DNA of 21,130 nt, taken from contig SZWC01003552.1 of the NCBI GenBank assembly GCA_023375785.1, positions 41,822 to 62,951 of the forward strand, written 5' to 3'. This DNA is from Penium margaritaceum (taxonomy: Eukaryota; Streptophyta; Zygnematophyceae; Desmidiales; Peniaceae). Positions 9,326 to 19,189 of the stretch are shown piece by piece (within the stretch, counting starts at the first letter, position 1; each line of letters starts with the position of its first letter). A program made the position numbers and the translations under genes. The notes below the pieces were generated by a model. The model ran no database searches, was not told where the DNA came from, and was given only the letters and a program-made list of their open reading frames with translations.

Positions 9326-9930
9326 GGTATCTTATGGTATGGTTTGGTATAACATGGTATGGTGTGGCATGATCTGGTATGGTTTGGTGTGTTATGGTAT
9401 GGTATGGTATGGTGTTCTATGGTATGGAATGGTATAGTATGGTATGGTATGATATGGTATGCTATGGTATGGTATGGTATGGTATGGTATGGTTTGCCAT
9501 GGGATGGCATGGTATGGCATAACAAGGTATGGTATGGTATAGTATGGTATGGTATGGTATGATATGCTATGGTTTGGTGTGTTCTGGTATGATGTACCAT
9601 TATATGGTGTTCTATGTTATGGAATGGTATAGTATGGTATGGTATGGTATGGTATGCTTTGGTATGCTATGATATGGTATGATATGGTATGGTATGGTAT
9701 GGTACGGTGTGGTATGATATGGTATGGTACGGTATGATATGGTATGGCATGGTATGGTATTGTATGGTATGGTTTGGTATGGTATGGTATGGTATGGTAT
9801 TGTCTGGTGTGGTGTAGTATGGTATGGTATGGTATGATATGGTTATGTATGGTATGGTATGGTATGGTATGGTCTGGTATGGTATGGTATGGTATGGAGT
9901 GGCATGGTATGATGTGGTATGGTATGGTAC
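9326..9930. repeat. TATGG (TGGTA) pentanucleotide array
   Basis: About 605 bp of imperfect TATGG units, the reverse complement of the 3390-3652 unit. Variants (TGTGG, GATAT, TATGC) are frequent throughout. It starts inside the broken gag of copy 3 and ends at ordinary AT-rich sequence (ATTTTGATTTATT). Long repetitive open frames on both strands are a by-product of the 5-nt period. Confidence 0.95.
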
Positions 9931-10701
9931 ATTTTGATTTATTATTGTTGTCAGAGTTTGTACCCTTTGGAGATTAGGTTTTTTGTGTGGAGAGTATAGT
10001 CGTAGCGCAAAGATAGACTTGGGGAAATCTGGCAAGAAGGGCTGGAAAATCAAAGGTTAATGACAATGAACAAAGTACAAAGTATTCATACTATTTGGCA
10101 AGCTATTCCTAGCCTTGGTCTACTACTTTCCTGACTTCCTCCAACAAGCTTCTTGCACCTTGTGCCCGGTGCCCTAATTGCACCTAATGCTTCGCGTAAG
10201 AAGCCTCCAACCGTGGATCGTCCAGATGGACGGTTTGACTTAGCCTAGCACGAGCCACCGCATTAGCTCAACGTCTCATACTGTCACTGGAGATGGGTCT
10301 CGGTGCTGGGTGCTGTCTCTTTCGTGTACATGTCCTGCAACCTATCGTAAAGTTGCAACCGTTGTTTTGCTGCCGCCAATGAACGTGGGCGTTGTGGGGG
10401 GCTCCCCACCCAAACAATCCCTTAGTGGGTGATGTCACCATCATGCTACTCGCCAAGAGGATGACACGCAAAAGCGCTTTACATGTTTGGAACGCACCCA
10501 CGAGATTGCGTGAAAAGCCCTCCCAAGCAACAACGTGGTCCTCACGGCATTACTGGCTTGCTCGCTCCTCTTCCCCTCGTGTCGGCAGTCAAGCAGAGGT
10601 GAGCTCAATCGCTTCCACGATCTGCGAAAAGCAAAAATTGGCTTGTATGCCCACAAAACTCGGACAAACCCCGAGTATGGCACAAAATTGAGGGCACCCT
10701 A
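9931..10701. other. No gene seen; possibly the 3' LTR region of the Gypsy element
   Basis: No convincing coding frame on either strand. It lies just downstream, on the minus strand, of the Gypsy pol stop and a polypurine run, which is where a 3' LTR would be. No second copy is in the window, so the LTR ends cannot be fixed. Small dyads are visible (GTGGGG...CCCCAC near 10393-10408, GTCCA-GA-TGGAC near 10219). Confidence 0.4.
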
Positions 10702-10710
10702 TTAGATAGA

Positions 10711-10724
10711 CCTCCCTCCTCCCC
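10711..10724 (-). other. Candidate polypurine tract of the Gypsy element
   Basis: The minus strand reads GGGGAGGAGGGAGG, 14 purines, overlapping the last codons of pol just before its stop. A plus-strand primer is expected directly upstream of the 3' LTR. The call rests on position and composition alone. Confidence 0.45.
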
Positions 10725-10770
10725 GACGGAGGCGCGATGTCCCGGCGTGCCTGAGATACTCTTGGAGAAC

Positions 10771-10920
10771 AGTGTTGGTACTCCTAACATGGAAGTCGGC
10801 CTCTGGATCCCAGGAGTTGTACACTGCTTGGTAATACTTCCACTGCACCAGAAACTCAAACCGACGTCCCCTCTGGCGGTCCGCAAGAATATCATCTACC
10901 TCAAACTCCTCACTTCCGTC
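10771..10920 (-). pseudogene. Chromodomain at the C-terminus of Gypsy integrase
   Basis: The minus-strand frame reads EEFEVDDILADRQRG, then FEFLVQWKYY, then NSWDPEADF. This has the chromodomain signature: EVDxIL strand, a FLVxWK strand carrying the aromatic Trp, and the SWDPE turn. In plant chromoviruses this domain is fused to integrase and can direct insertion to marked chromatin. It is in the same frame as the preceding integrase C-terminal piece (RDLDTFY) but separated from it by two TAG codons. The domain itself has no internal stop. Confidence 0.88.
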
Positions 10921-11251
10921 AACCTAGACAGTAGGTGGTGGAGTTGTCTCGCGACCCTAGTAGAAGGTATCTAGGTCGCGATAGGCAAGAAGCAGGGAGA
11001 TGTCGAATCCCGGATGGATGGTGTACTGAGCCGGCAGCTCCATTTTGTATGATACACCCGACCACTTCTCTATGATGCGGAACGGATCCACACATCGTGG
11101 CTTCAACTCAAGACCCCCACATCCCATCAGCTGTACGTAAGCAGAGTTCAGCATCATTTGATCATCCACTTGGAATTTCTCTACAGAGCGATGCTTAGTC
11201 GCCTGCTGCTTGAACGGCGTCTATGCCTTCAACAGTCGTTGGCGTATCACG

Positions 11252-11281
11252 TCCCAAGTGGTGGTTTGCCACCACTTGGGA
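11252..11281. repeat. Perfect 13-bp hairpin in Gypsy pol
   Basis: TCCCAAGTGGTGG (11252-11264), loop TTTG, then its exact reverse complement (11269-11281). It lies between the integrase core and the C-terminal segment, at a place where the reading frame changes. Confidence 0.9.
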
Positions 11282-11422
11282 TGTAGTACGAAACAATAGA
11301 GATGTTGCCGTAGCAATGACGGCTAGACTCAGTAGCTCGTAGCCATGGAAAACCTAAAACGGTGACTTTCCTGTTGATGCTGACACCACTGAGTTATAAG
11401 CAAATTCTGCTATTCCGAGCTT

Positions 11423-11845
11423 CTATTCCCTACCCTCTCCATTATGTGGGACCATGCTGTGCAACACTTGCTCCAAAGTTTTGTTCATGCGCTTTGTCTG
11501 CCCATCGCTTTGTGAGTGGTATGTCGTGGTCAGTTGCACGTGCCTGCCTAGCTTCCCCACGAGACCTCTCCAGAAGCGCAAAGTGAAGCGTGGATCACGA
11601 TCTAAGACCACTGACTCTGGCACTCCATGTAGCTTGATGACATGACTGAGGAGGAGTTGGGCTGTCCTGGTAGTTGTGATACTCTTAGGACATGCGATGG
11701 AGTATGCTATCTTGGAGAACCATTCCAACACCACCAACACCGTGTTGTTGCCCTGCTTTGTCACAAGCAACCCGCCGATGAAGTCAAGCGAGATGCCCGT
11801 CTATGGCCACTCTGGCACAGGTAATGGTTGTGGCTCCCCAGGTCA
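11423..11845 (-). pseudogene. Gypsy integrase core, catalytic Glu replaced
   Basis: The minus-strand frame carries SLDFI (Asp at 11783-11785), VTKQGNN, FSK, HGVPESVVLDRDPRF (Asp at 11600-11602) and SDGQTKRMNKTLEQ. The D-D-35-E spacing is kept, but the final residue is Lys (11492-11494) where the family has Glu in GQTER. Strand transfer would be lost even without the stops around it. One TAG lies just before the first Asp. Confidence 0.85.
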
Positions 11846-13832
11846 CTTAGTCCTCCACGCCTTGTTGCGTTGGCATATATCACAAGAGCTTACAGACTTC
11901 TTAAAGGGCCAGTCGCTTTAAAGACTACTGGTATTGGCATCCTAGAGCTTCGAGGCTCTTGTCGAAGGCAAAGCGACCCGAGTAATAGGTGTCATGCGCC
12001 TCCTCCAGCAACTACTTCAATAGCTCATAGTCCCGTAGGAGAATCCTCCGCTCCTGTCCCCTTTCAACACACCACCCGTGACCTCACTGTCCACGTCATA
12101 GCCGTGCTTCAACAGGCTAGGCATGACTAGAGATCCCATCAGCACTCAAATAGCATTGAAACTCAAGTCCGGCCTCCGCGACAGAGCATATGTCAAGTTC
12201 ATCTTCCCAGGCTTGTATTGGACCCAGTAGTCAAAACTCACTTCCAATAATTCCATCATGCGAGTCTGTCGACGACTGAGATTCTTTTATGTCATCAGGT
12301 ACTTCAGGATCCGTGAAGACCACGTAGCATCGCGACTGGATATAGCATTTCTAGTGCTCAAACGCATGGATCACCACGAGCATCTTCACACAGATTACGT
12401 AATTTGGATCCGCCCGTCGCAACTTGTGAGATGCGTACGCAATTGGCTGCAGCCCCTTTCGGTGATCCTACATCAGCACTGCCTCAATGGCATAGTCACT
12501 GGCGTCCGTCACCTTGACGTACTCCTTGGATCAATTCGGATGCATCACAATCGAAGCATCACACATCGCAGCCTTGAACTCCTCAAAGCTTGTCTCCTCC
12601 TTCACGCCCAATTCCCTCTAGTGATCCTTCTGTAGTCCTTGGGTCAAGGGCGCATCCTTCTCTCCGTATCCCCGGATGAATTTATGGTAGTAGTCAATAG
12701 AGCCCAGTGTCGGCCATTGCTTCATTGCTTCTACCTTCTTTGGATCCATACGGAGACCCTTGCCACTCATGATGTGCCCAAGGAACTCCATGTCCCTTTT
12801 CTCGAACTCATAGTTGGAGAGCTTCACAAACAGCTTCTTTTTTCAAAGAATGTCTAGCACCTTCCAGAGGTGTTGCTGATGCTCTTCTTGTATTCGGGAA
12901 AAGATGAGGACGTCTTCGAGGAAGACCACCATGGAATGATCTAAGTGAGGGTGGAAGATCCTGTTCATGAGGCTCAAGAACATTGCAAGAGCGTTGGTCA
13001 ATTCAAATGGAATCACGAGGTACTCGAAATGGCCGTACTGCGTCCGAAACTCGGTCTTCACCACATCGTACTTCGCAATCTGGATCTGATGGTACCCCGA
13101 GCGCAAGTCAATCTTGGTGAACTATTGCGCTCCCCTCAGCAGGTCAAACAGCTCCTTGACCCTTGGCAGCGGGTACTGGTTCTAGATCTTTACATTGTTT
13201 AATGCGCAATAGTCTACTCTCATCCTTAGTTCCCTTGTCTTTTTCTTCACGAAGTGGACCGGTGTAACGAAGGATGACAACAACGGTTTGATGAACCCCT
13301 ACTCTGTCAGCTCCTCCAATTGCTTCTTCAGCTCACCTAGCTCATTATTGCTCATGCAATAAGCAGCCCGCACCGTTGGAGTTACTCCCGGAACAAGATC
13401 AATTTTGTGGACAATGTCCCGCTTCACTGGTAAGCCCATTAACATCTCAATAGAAAAAATATCACTGTAGCTATCTAACACTCCCTTGATGCATTTTAAC
13501 AACTGTGTTGCTCGTGTTTTTTGCTGCTCTCCTTCTCGATGTTTTGCCTCTACTACCGACACTTCCACCTCTTCAGCTAGTGCGTGTTGCTCCACCAACA
13601 CAAGGTACACTTGGTCTCCCTTGTGGTGAGAGCACTTCCGGTGCACGAAAGTCAAGTGCAGTACCTTGCCTACTTTGGAGTCTTTCTCCTATGCCCACAA
13701 CGTTAAATCATATTGCTCCTCGTATTTCTTCACTTTCACCTGGTTGCGCATCCAATCCATGACATAATTCCACCGGTACAGCCAGTCACGTCCCAAAATG
13801 GCATTGTAGGTATCCATCGGGCATGTGAAAAA

Positions 13833-14570
13833 TGTTGGATCTGGAGGAGAGAGGGAGCCTTAGAGCAGCGAGCATGTGTGATTGGAAGGGCATCACTTGT
13901 GCTGAAGAATAGTTGTTGAATCACTCAAAATGATGGAGTACATATAGAGCTAGAGCTTGGGCAAGTCGGGCCTCTCACAAGCCACACCACTTAGCCATGG
14001 AGGCTAAGGCACACACTATAGAGTCCATAATCTCACACAAGGGAGGAAATCAGCCTAACAATCAGGCTGACCAGTCACACACGACCTAGAGAGCTAGAGA
14101 ATGCTCTCATGGCACACTCTTAGTGGTCACATCACCCACAATCCCATGGAGAATCGCCATGTGTCCATGGCTAGCACACAAGGATCTCACCTCACCTAAA
14201 AAGTAAGGAGAGGTATCTTTTTCCTAGTTAGCAAACTCTGACAAGGCAACCCAAGAATCTAGGACCTTTTTGGATATTTCTCCCATCAGGTCTTGACCCT
14301 GGATCTCTTGCCTTTTTCTTTTCTCAGGCTAAGGCATGGAGCCATCGCCCATGGTCACCCGGACATCGGCGGTCAATGACCCTGAAAACTTTGAAAATTC
14401 ACATCTCTCAATCCGACCGTTGGATCGGCCTCAAACTTGGACCGTAGACATTTTGCCACCTGATCTTTCCAATGGTGAAGTCTGATTGAAGATCGGAGCA
14501 GGCATCTGGTACTTTCCTGGAACTTGCTCCTGTGGACCTGAAACTGAGCAGGATGGCTCCTTTCCCAACA
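13833..14570 (-). repeat. Complete family A LTR inserted against Gypsy sequence
   Basis: About 738 bp on the minus strand, TGTTGG (14570) to CCAACA (13833). Its 3' flank is Gypsy protease sequence without a primer site. Its 5' flank is 23 bp of unrelated sequence and then the N at 14594. This pattern suits a solo LTR left by recombination, but no 5-bp direct repeat is evident (AAAAA on one side, GTGAG on the other). Confidence 0.85.
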
Positions 14571-14594
14571 GTGAGCAGAGTCTTGCAATAGTGN

Positions 14595-14935
14595 AGCAAA
14601 CTCTGACAAGGCAACCCAAGAATCTAGGACCTTTTTGGATATTTCTCCCATCAGGTCTTGACCCTGGATCTCTTGCCTTTTTCTTTTCTCAGGCTAAGGC
14701 ATGGAGCCATCGCCCATGGTCACCCGGACATCGGCGGTCAATGACCCTGAAAACTTTGAAAATTCACATCTCTCAATCCGACCGTTGGATCGGCCTCAAA
14801 CTTGGACCGTAGACATTTTGCCACCTGATTTTTCCAATGGTGAAGTCGTATTGACGATCAGAGTAGGCATCTGGTACTTTCCTGGAACTTGCTCCTATGG
14901 ACCTGAAACAGAGCCGGATGGCTCCTTTCCCAACA
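14595..14935 (-). repeat. 3' LTR of copy 4, partial
   Basis: The first 341 bp of a family A LTR, directly after the copy 4 polypurine-like site. It stops at the N at 14594. The part 14595 to about 14828 is identical by eye to 14231-14464, while the remaining ~105 bp differs from the other LTR at about eight positions. Confidence 0.87.
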
Positions 14936-14949
14936 ATCTCCAACTTTGC
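14936..14949 (-). other. Polypurine tract-like site, copy 4
   Basis: The minus strand reads GCAAAGTTGGAGAT immediately before TGTTGG, six bases after the pol stop codon. It corresponds to 2677-2687 of copy 1. Confidence 0.6.
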
Positions 14950-14954
14950 CGCAG

Positions 14955-17900
14955 TCAGAGTGGGCTGAGTCCACATGCCTTCATGCAGAACTGCTGCTTC
15001 TCACGGGTCACTGGCTTGGTGCAGAAATCAGCGACGTGCTTGCTGGTTGGATTAAACTCCAGCTTGATAGCACCCTCCTGCACCATGTGCCTGATGAAAT
15101 GATATGCGATGTCAATGTGCTTGGTGCGTGCATGGTGCTCAGGATTCTTGGCGAGTGCGATTGCGCTCTGGTTGTCGACGCGCACAGGAACTGGAACTGC
15201 TGCACTCCCATTCATCTCTGCCATAAGGCGCTGAAGCCAAACTGCTTCCTTGGCTCCAAAGCTGAGAGAGACATACTCAGCTTCCGTGCTTGAGGTGGCC
15301 ACGACCACCTGCCACTTGCTACACCAGCTGATGGCCCCACCATTCATGAGGAACACATGTCTAGAGATGGACTTACGATCCTCAGTGTTCGAAGCCCAAT
15401 CTGCGTCTGTGTAGTCGATGATGCTGTTCTCATTGCCATTGTAGGTGATGCCGATGTTGATGGTTCCAGCAAGGTAGCGAAAGATCCGCTTCACTGCCTT
15501 CTGGTGCTCAGGTCCGGGATTTGCCATGTACTAGCTCACAGCGCTACTAGCCTGTGCGATGTCCGGCCTGGTTGCCACCATCAGGTACATGAGGCTGCCG
15601 ACGGCGCTCTGGTACTTCTGCCGTTCAGCTGCTTTTGCTTCACCATTGAAGCTGACGAGATATTGCCGCGTCTCCAGCGGTGTGCCAATGGGTTTGGCCT
15701 CTGCCATGCCGAACCGCTGCAAGACATCCTTGATGTAACGGCTCTGCTGCACGGAGAGAGAGCGTGATTTGCGGTCACGCATGATCTGGATTCCGAGGAA
15801 GTATGACGCCTCCCCAAGATCAGACATCTGGAAGCGCTCCTGCATGGCTTCCTTGAACTCCTGCAGTGCAGACATGCTGTTGGAAAGGAGGAGCATGTCA
15901 TCCACATAAAGGATGATGATGAGCACCTCATGGTCATGCTGCCAGCGATACACGTTGTAGTCACACTCGCTGTGCTCAAACCCCATGCACTACAATGCCG
16001 CATCCAACTTCTGGTTCCAAGCACGCGACGCTTGCTTGAGGCCGTACAGCGACTTCTGCAGCTTGTAAACGAGGTGCTCCTGGCAATTCATGACGAACCC
16101 CTCCGGCTGCTCCATGTATATCTCCTCCTCCAAGTCACCATTCAGGAATGCCGCTTGACATCCATGTGGTGAACCTCGAAGTCCTCAACTGCTACATAAG
16201 AGAGGAGCGTGCGCACAGAGGCAAACTTTGCAACAGGGGCAAAACTTTCTGTGTAGTCGATGCCCTCCTGCTATGAGTAGCCCTTGGCGACCAGCCTTGC
16301 CTTGTACTTTTCCAGGTTACCATCTGCTCCCCGCTTCTTCTTGAACACCCACTTGCACTTGATCACCTTACGTCCAGGTGGACGCTCAGTCAGCTCCCAC
16401 GTGCCATTGTCCAGCTGCGACTGTATCTCCTGCTGCACAGCTTGCACCCAATATGCTGTATCTGGTGCAGCCATGGCCTCCTTGTACGACCCCGGCTCAT
16501 CAGAGTCTGCTGCAACTACGACGTTCATCTGGTCTGGTTTTTGGAGCATCCAGAAATGCCCGCGCTCACCAGGCTTGTAACACATCCTAAGAGGGTACCT
16601 GCGACCTGGTGCTGGAGCGTTAGCGGGCGGCTTGCGCGGTGCTGCTGGCACAATTGCTTCTGCTGGTGGTGCTACATCTTCCTCCTCTGCTTCTGCTGAT
16701 GAGGCTGCTGTATCTGCTGCATCGGATATGGGAGAGTAGAGTGACTCTCCCACTATCACAGTAGAGGAAGGATCGGGAGAAGCTGGATCAGGAAGAATTT
16801 CTGCTCCCATTGTCTCATGAGCTGCTGGTTCTGCTGCCTCTTCACAGACAATGTTGGTACCGATGACGTTGCTCTCGTTGAAGACGACATCTCTCGAGAT
16901 GATGACGTGGCCTGTATCCTTCTCGTAGAGGCGATAGGCCTTGCTTACCACGTCGTAGCCAATCATCAGCATCTGCGCACTCTTTGCGTCCCATTTCTGC
17001 CGCTTCTCCTTGGGCACGTGCATGTGCGCCAGGCTCCCAAATGCTCGGAGATGACCCACGCTCGGTTTCTTGCCGAACCACGCCTCGTACGGCGTCATCT
17101 GCTCCAGCGCCTTAGTTGGACTACGGTTCTTGATGTAGACCGTAGTGCTCACGGCTTCAGCCCAGAACTCGTAGGTCAGCCGAGCCGTGTGTAGCATGGA
17201 GCGCGCCGACTCCACAATGGTACGGTTGGCGCGTTCTGCTACACCGTTCTGCTGTGGCGAGTACGGCGCGGTACGCTGCGTCTAGATACCAGCTGCTGCG
17301 AGGTAGTCCTGGAATTCCTTGCTCAGGTATTCTCCACTGCGGTCGCTGCGCAACGCCTTGATCTTCTTGCCAGTCTGGTTCTCCACCATGGCCTTGAACT
17401 CCTTGAACCTATCAAAGTACTGGTCCTTGGAGGAAAGGAAGTACACAGTAGTGTAACGGCTGAAATCATCAATGAAGGTGAGAAAATACCTAGAGCCACC
17501 AAAGCTCTGGGTCTGCATCGGGCCACACAAGTCTGTGTGGACCAGCTCTAGCACCTCCTTCGCGCGCTCTCCTGCTCCAGAGAACACCTCGCGATGCTGC
17601 TTCCCCTCCAGACAGCCGATGCACAACTGCTGCTCGAAGTTAGAGATGGTGGGTAAGTCACGCACCATCTGTTTTGCTTGAAGTTACTGTAAGGCACGCA
17701 TGTCGATGTTGCCGTAGCGCGCATGCCAGATTTTGCCATCGGTGGCCTGCACTACTGCTGCAAGGCTCTGCTCACGCGGGATCTTGGTCGCCCCAAGCAC
17801 GCGGTACATGTCGCCCTCCTTCACCGACCTGGCCAACTCTTCTCCTGTATCCTTGTTGAGGATGTAGCCATAGTCATCATCGAAGACGACGCGCAGTCCT

Positions 17901-19189
17901 GTGTTTGTAAGAGAGGAGACTGAGAGGAGGTTGAATGCAGCATCAGGTACATACAGCACGCCATGGAACACTCCCACTTCAATGCCACGTGGGGTCTCCA
18001 ACCACATCTCCACAATCCCAATCCCCTCAGCCTACACCACCCAATCATCACCCATAGCGATAGGAGGAGGGATGGACAACAGCTGCGTAAACCACTCCTT
18101 GTGATGTGTGAGGCTCTTGGTACATCCTGAGTCCTTGTACCATGCGAGATCCGCCTTCTCCATCTACGACATGTCAGACTTCGCCATGAAGAAACGGTCG
18201 CGCACCTCCTTGGCCACATTCATATTGCCAAAGTGGCGCACACCAGCCTGGTTTTGCTGCTGCTACTGCTGCTGCTGACGCTGCTGTGACTGCTGCTGCT
18301 GCTGCTGCTTTTGCTGCTGCTGTTGCGATGACTGCTGCTACTGTTGCTCCTTCTGGTCCCTCTTGAGCTTGAAACACTCCTTTTTGTAGTGTCCCTCTTT
18401 CTGGCAGTAGTGGAATTTGCCTTTCTTTCTGCCTTTCTGCTGTCCACACTGCTGCTGCTGCTGGTTGCGTGAGCTCGTGGCCACAAAAGCTGCTTCACTA
18501 CTGTCGCCGCCGTTGCGTTTTGCTGCATTGCGACGCAAATCCACCTACACCAGGTGTGTGCAGATGAAGTCGAGGTCGAGAGTTGACTGGTACTCCAGCG
18601 TCTCTCGCACCGTGTCGTAGCTGGTTGGGAGTCCCCTCAGCAAGAGGACGATGAAGCGCGTCTCTTCCACAGGGTTGCCGGCCGCACTCAACTGCTTCGC
18701 AAGCTCCTTTGCCCTGTCCAGATACACCTCCATCCCTTGACCACCCTGCATTTTCAGCGCCATCATCTTTTCCTCCAAAACCATGAGGACTGCAGGATCC
18801 TTGCTCTCATACTTGTTGCACAATATGTCCCTCCCCTCCTTTGCAGTAGCCTTGTCACTCACGTACTGAAGATGCGGGTTGGAGATGGTGTTGACAAGCA
18901 ACCTGTATTCCTGCCTGTCCTTCTTCTTCCACTCCTCATACGCCGCTGGTACACCTGCAGAAGAACCTGCATCAGCTGCACCCTTTTGCGGCATCTTCTC
19001 CGCCACCACCTGCACTACGGTGATGCCTTTTACCTGTGGAGCTGGAGTCGGCTCGTCGCCGCTCACCACCTCCCACAAGCCCCTCTCCTCCAAAAGGAGG
19101 CGGGTACGGATCTTCCAAAACGTGAAGTTGGCGCGTCCCTCCAGCCTCTCCAAAGGCTGGGCTGCTGTTATCATGCCAGCTGCTGCCAT
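14955..19189 (-). pseudogene. gag-pol: Copia gag-pol polyprotein, copy 4, about 1,400 codons, broken
   Basis: Starts with ATG at 19189 (MAAAG) and ends at TGA 14955-14957, a normal length for Copia. Gag spans about 18360-19189 with a zinc knuckle at 18374-18421, whose first Cys is Phe (FHYC). A glutamine-rich linker follows. The protease motif DSG has its Asp at 18131-18133. The integrase zinc region reads WHARYGN where family members have GH, so a zinc ligand is lost. Integrase catalytic residues are kept: Asp 17531-17533, Asp 17342-17344, Glu 17234-17236, with 35 residues between the last two. An acidic Ala-rich linker (about 16640-16800) leads into RT with YVDD (15897-15908), then RNase H (TDADWAS, STEAEYVSL, VDNQSAI). 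Eight TAGs replace glutamine codons. A TAA at 17684, a TAG for Tyr at 15990 and a one-base deletion near 16157 complete the damage. Confidence 0.9.
18240..18360 (-). repeat. Polyglutamine tract between gag zinc knuckle and protease
   Basis: On the minus strand about 35 of 38 codons are CAG, CAA or TAG derived from CAG, broken by Ser, Arg and Lys. It is in frame with gag and pol, so the ancestral protein had a long Gln-rich linker just downstream of the RNA-binding knuckle. Confidence 0.85.

Larger units (their letters stand above)
10702..13832 (-). pseudogene. pol: Gypsy chromovirus pol remnant (protease end, RT, RNase H, integrase, chromodomain)
   Basis: The minus-strand order is protease tail ending ILGRDWL (about 13784-13803), RT (about 13350-12640), RNase H (TDASDYAI at about 12500), integrase (about 12030-11423) and a C-terminal chromodomain (10920-10771), with a stop at 10702-10704. 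This order is that of Metaviridae, not Copia. RT blocks include ALNNVKI, NQYPLP, KIDLRSGYHQIQIA and FRTQYGHFEYLVIPF. The polymerase box is FLED (12912-12923) in place of the usual YLDD. Many stops and frameshifts interrupt it, so it cannot encode a working polyprotein. The upstream part (rest of protease, gag, 5' LTR) is missing at 13832, where a family A LTR begins. Confidence 0.88.

Noticed and set aside
9304-10053. Similar long repetitive frames over the second array
   Set aside because: Same cause: a pentamer tandem repeat read in different frames.
10392-10691. 99-codon plus-strand frame in the region without genes
   Set aside because: No motif, no counterpart, and it lies in the probable LTR of the Gypsy element.
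12258-12635. 125-codon plus-strand frame
   Set aside because: It is antisense to Gypsy RNase H, which matches known motifs on the minus strand.
13828-14575. Target-site duplication around the solo-like LTR
   Set aside because: The five bases on each side (AAAAA and GTGAG) do not match.
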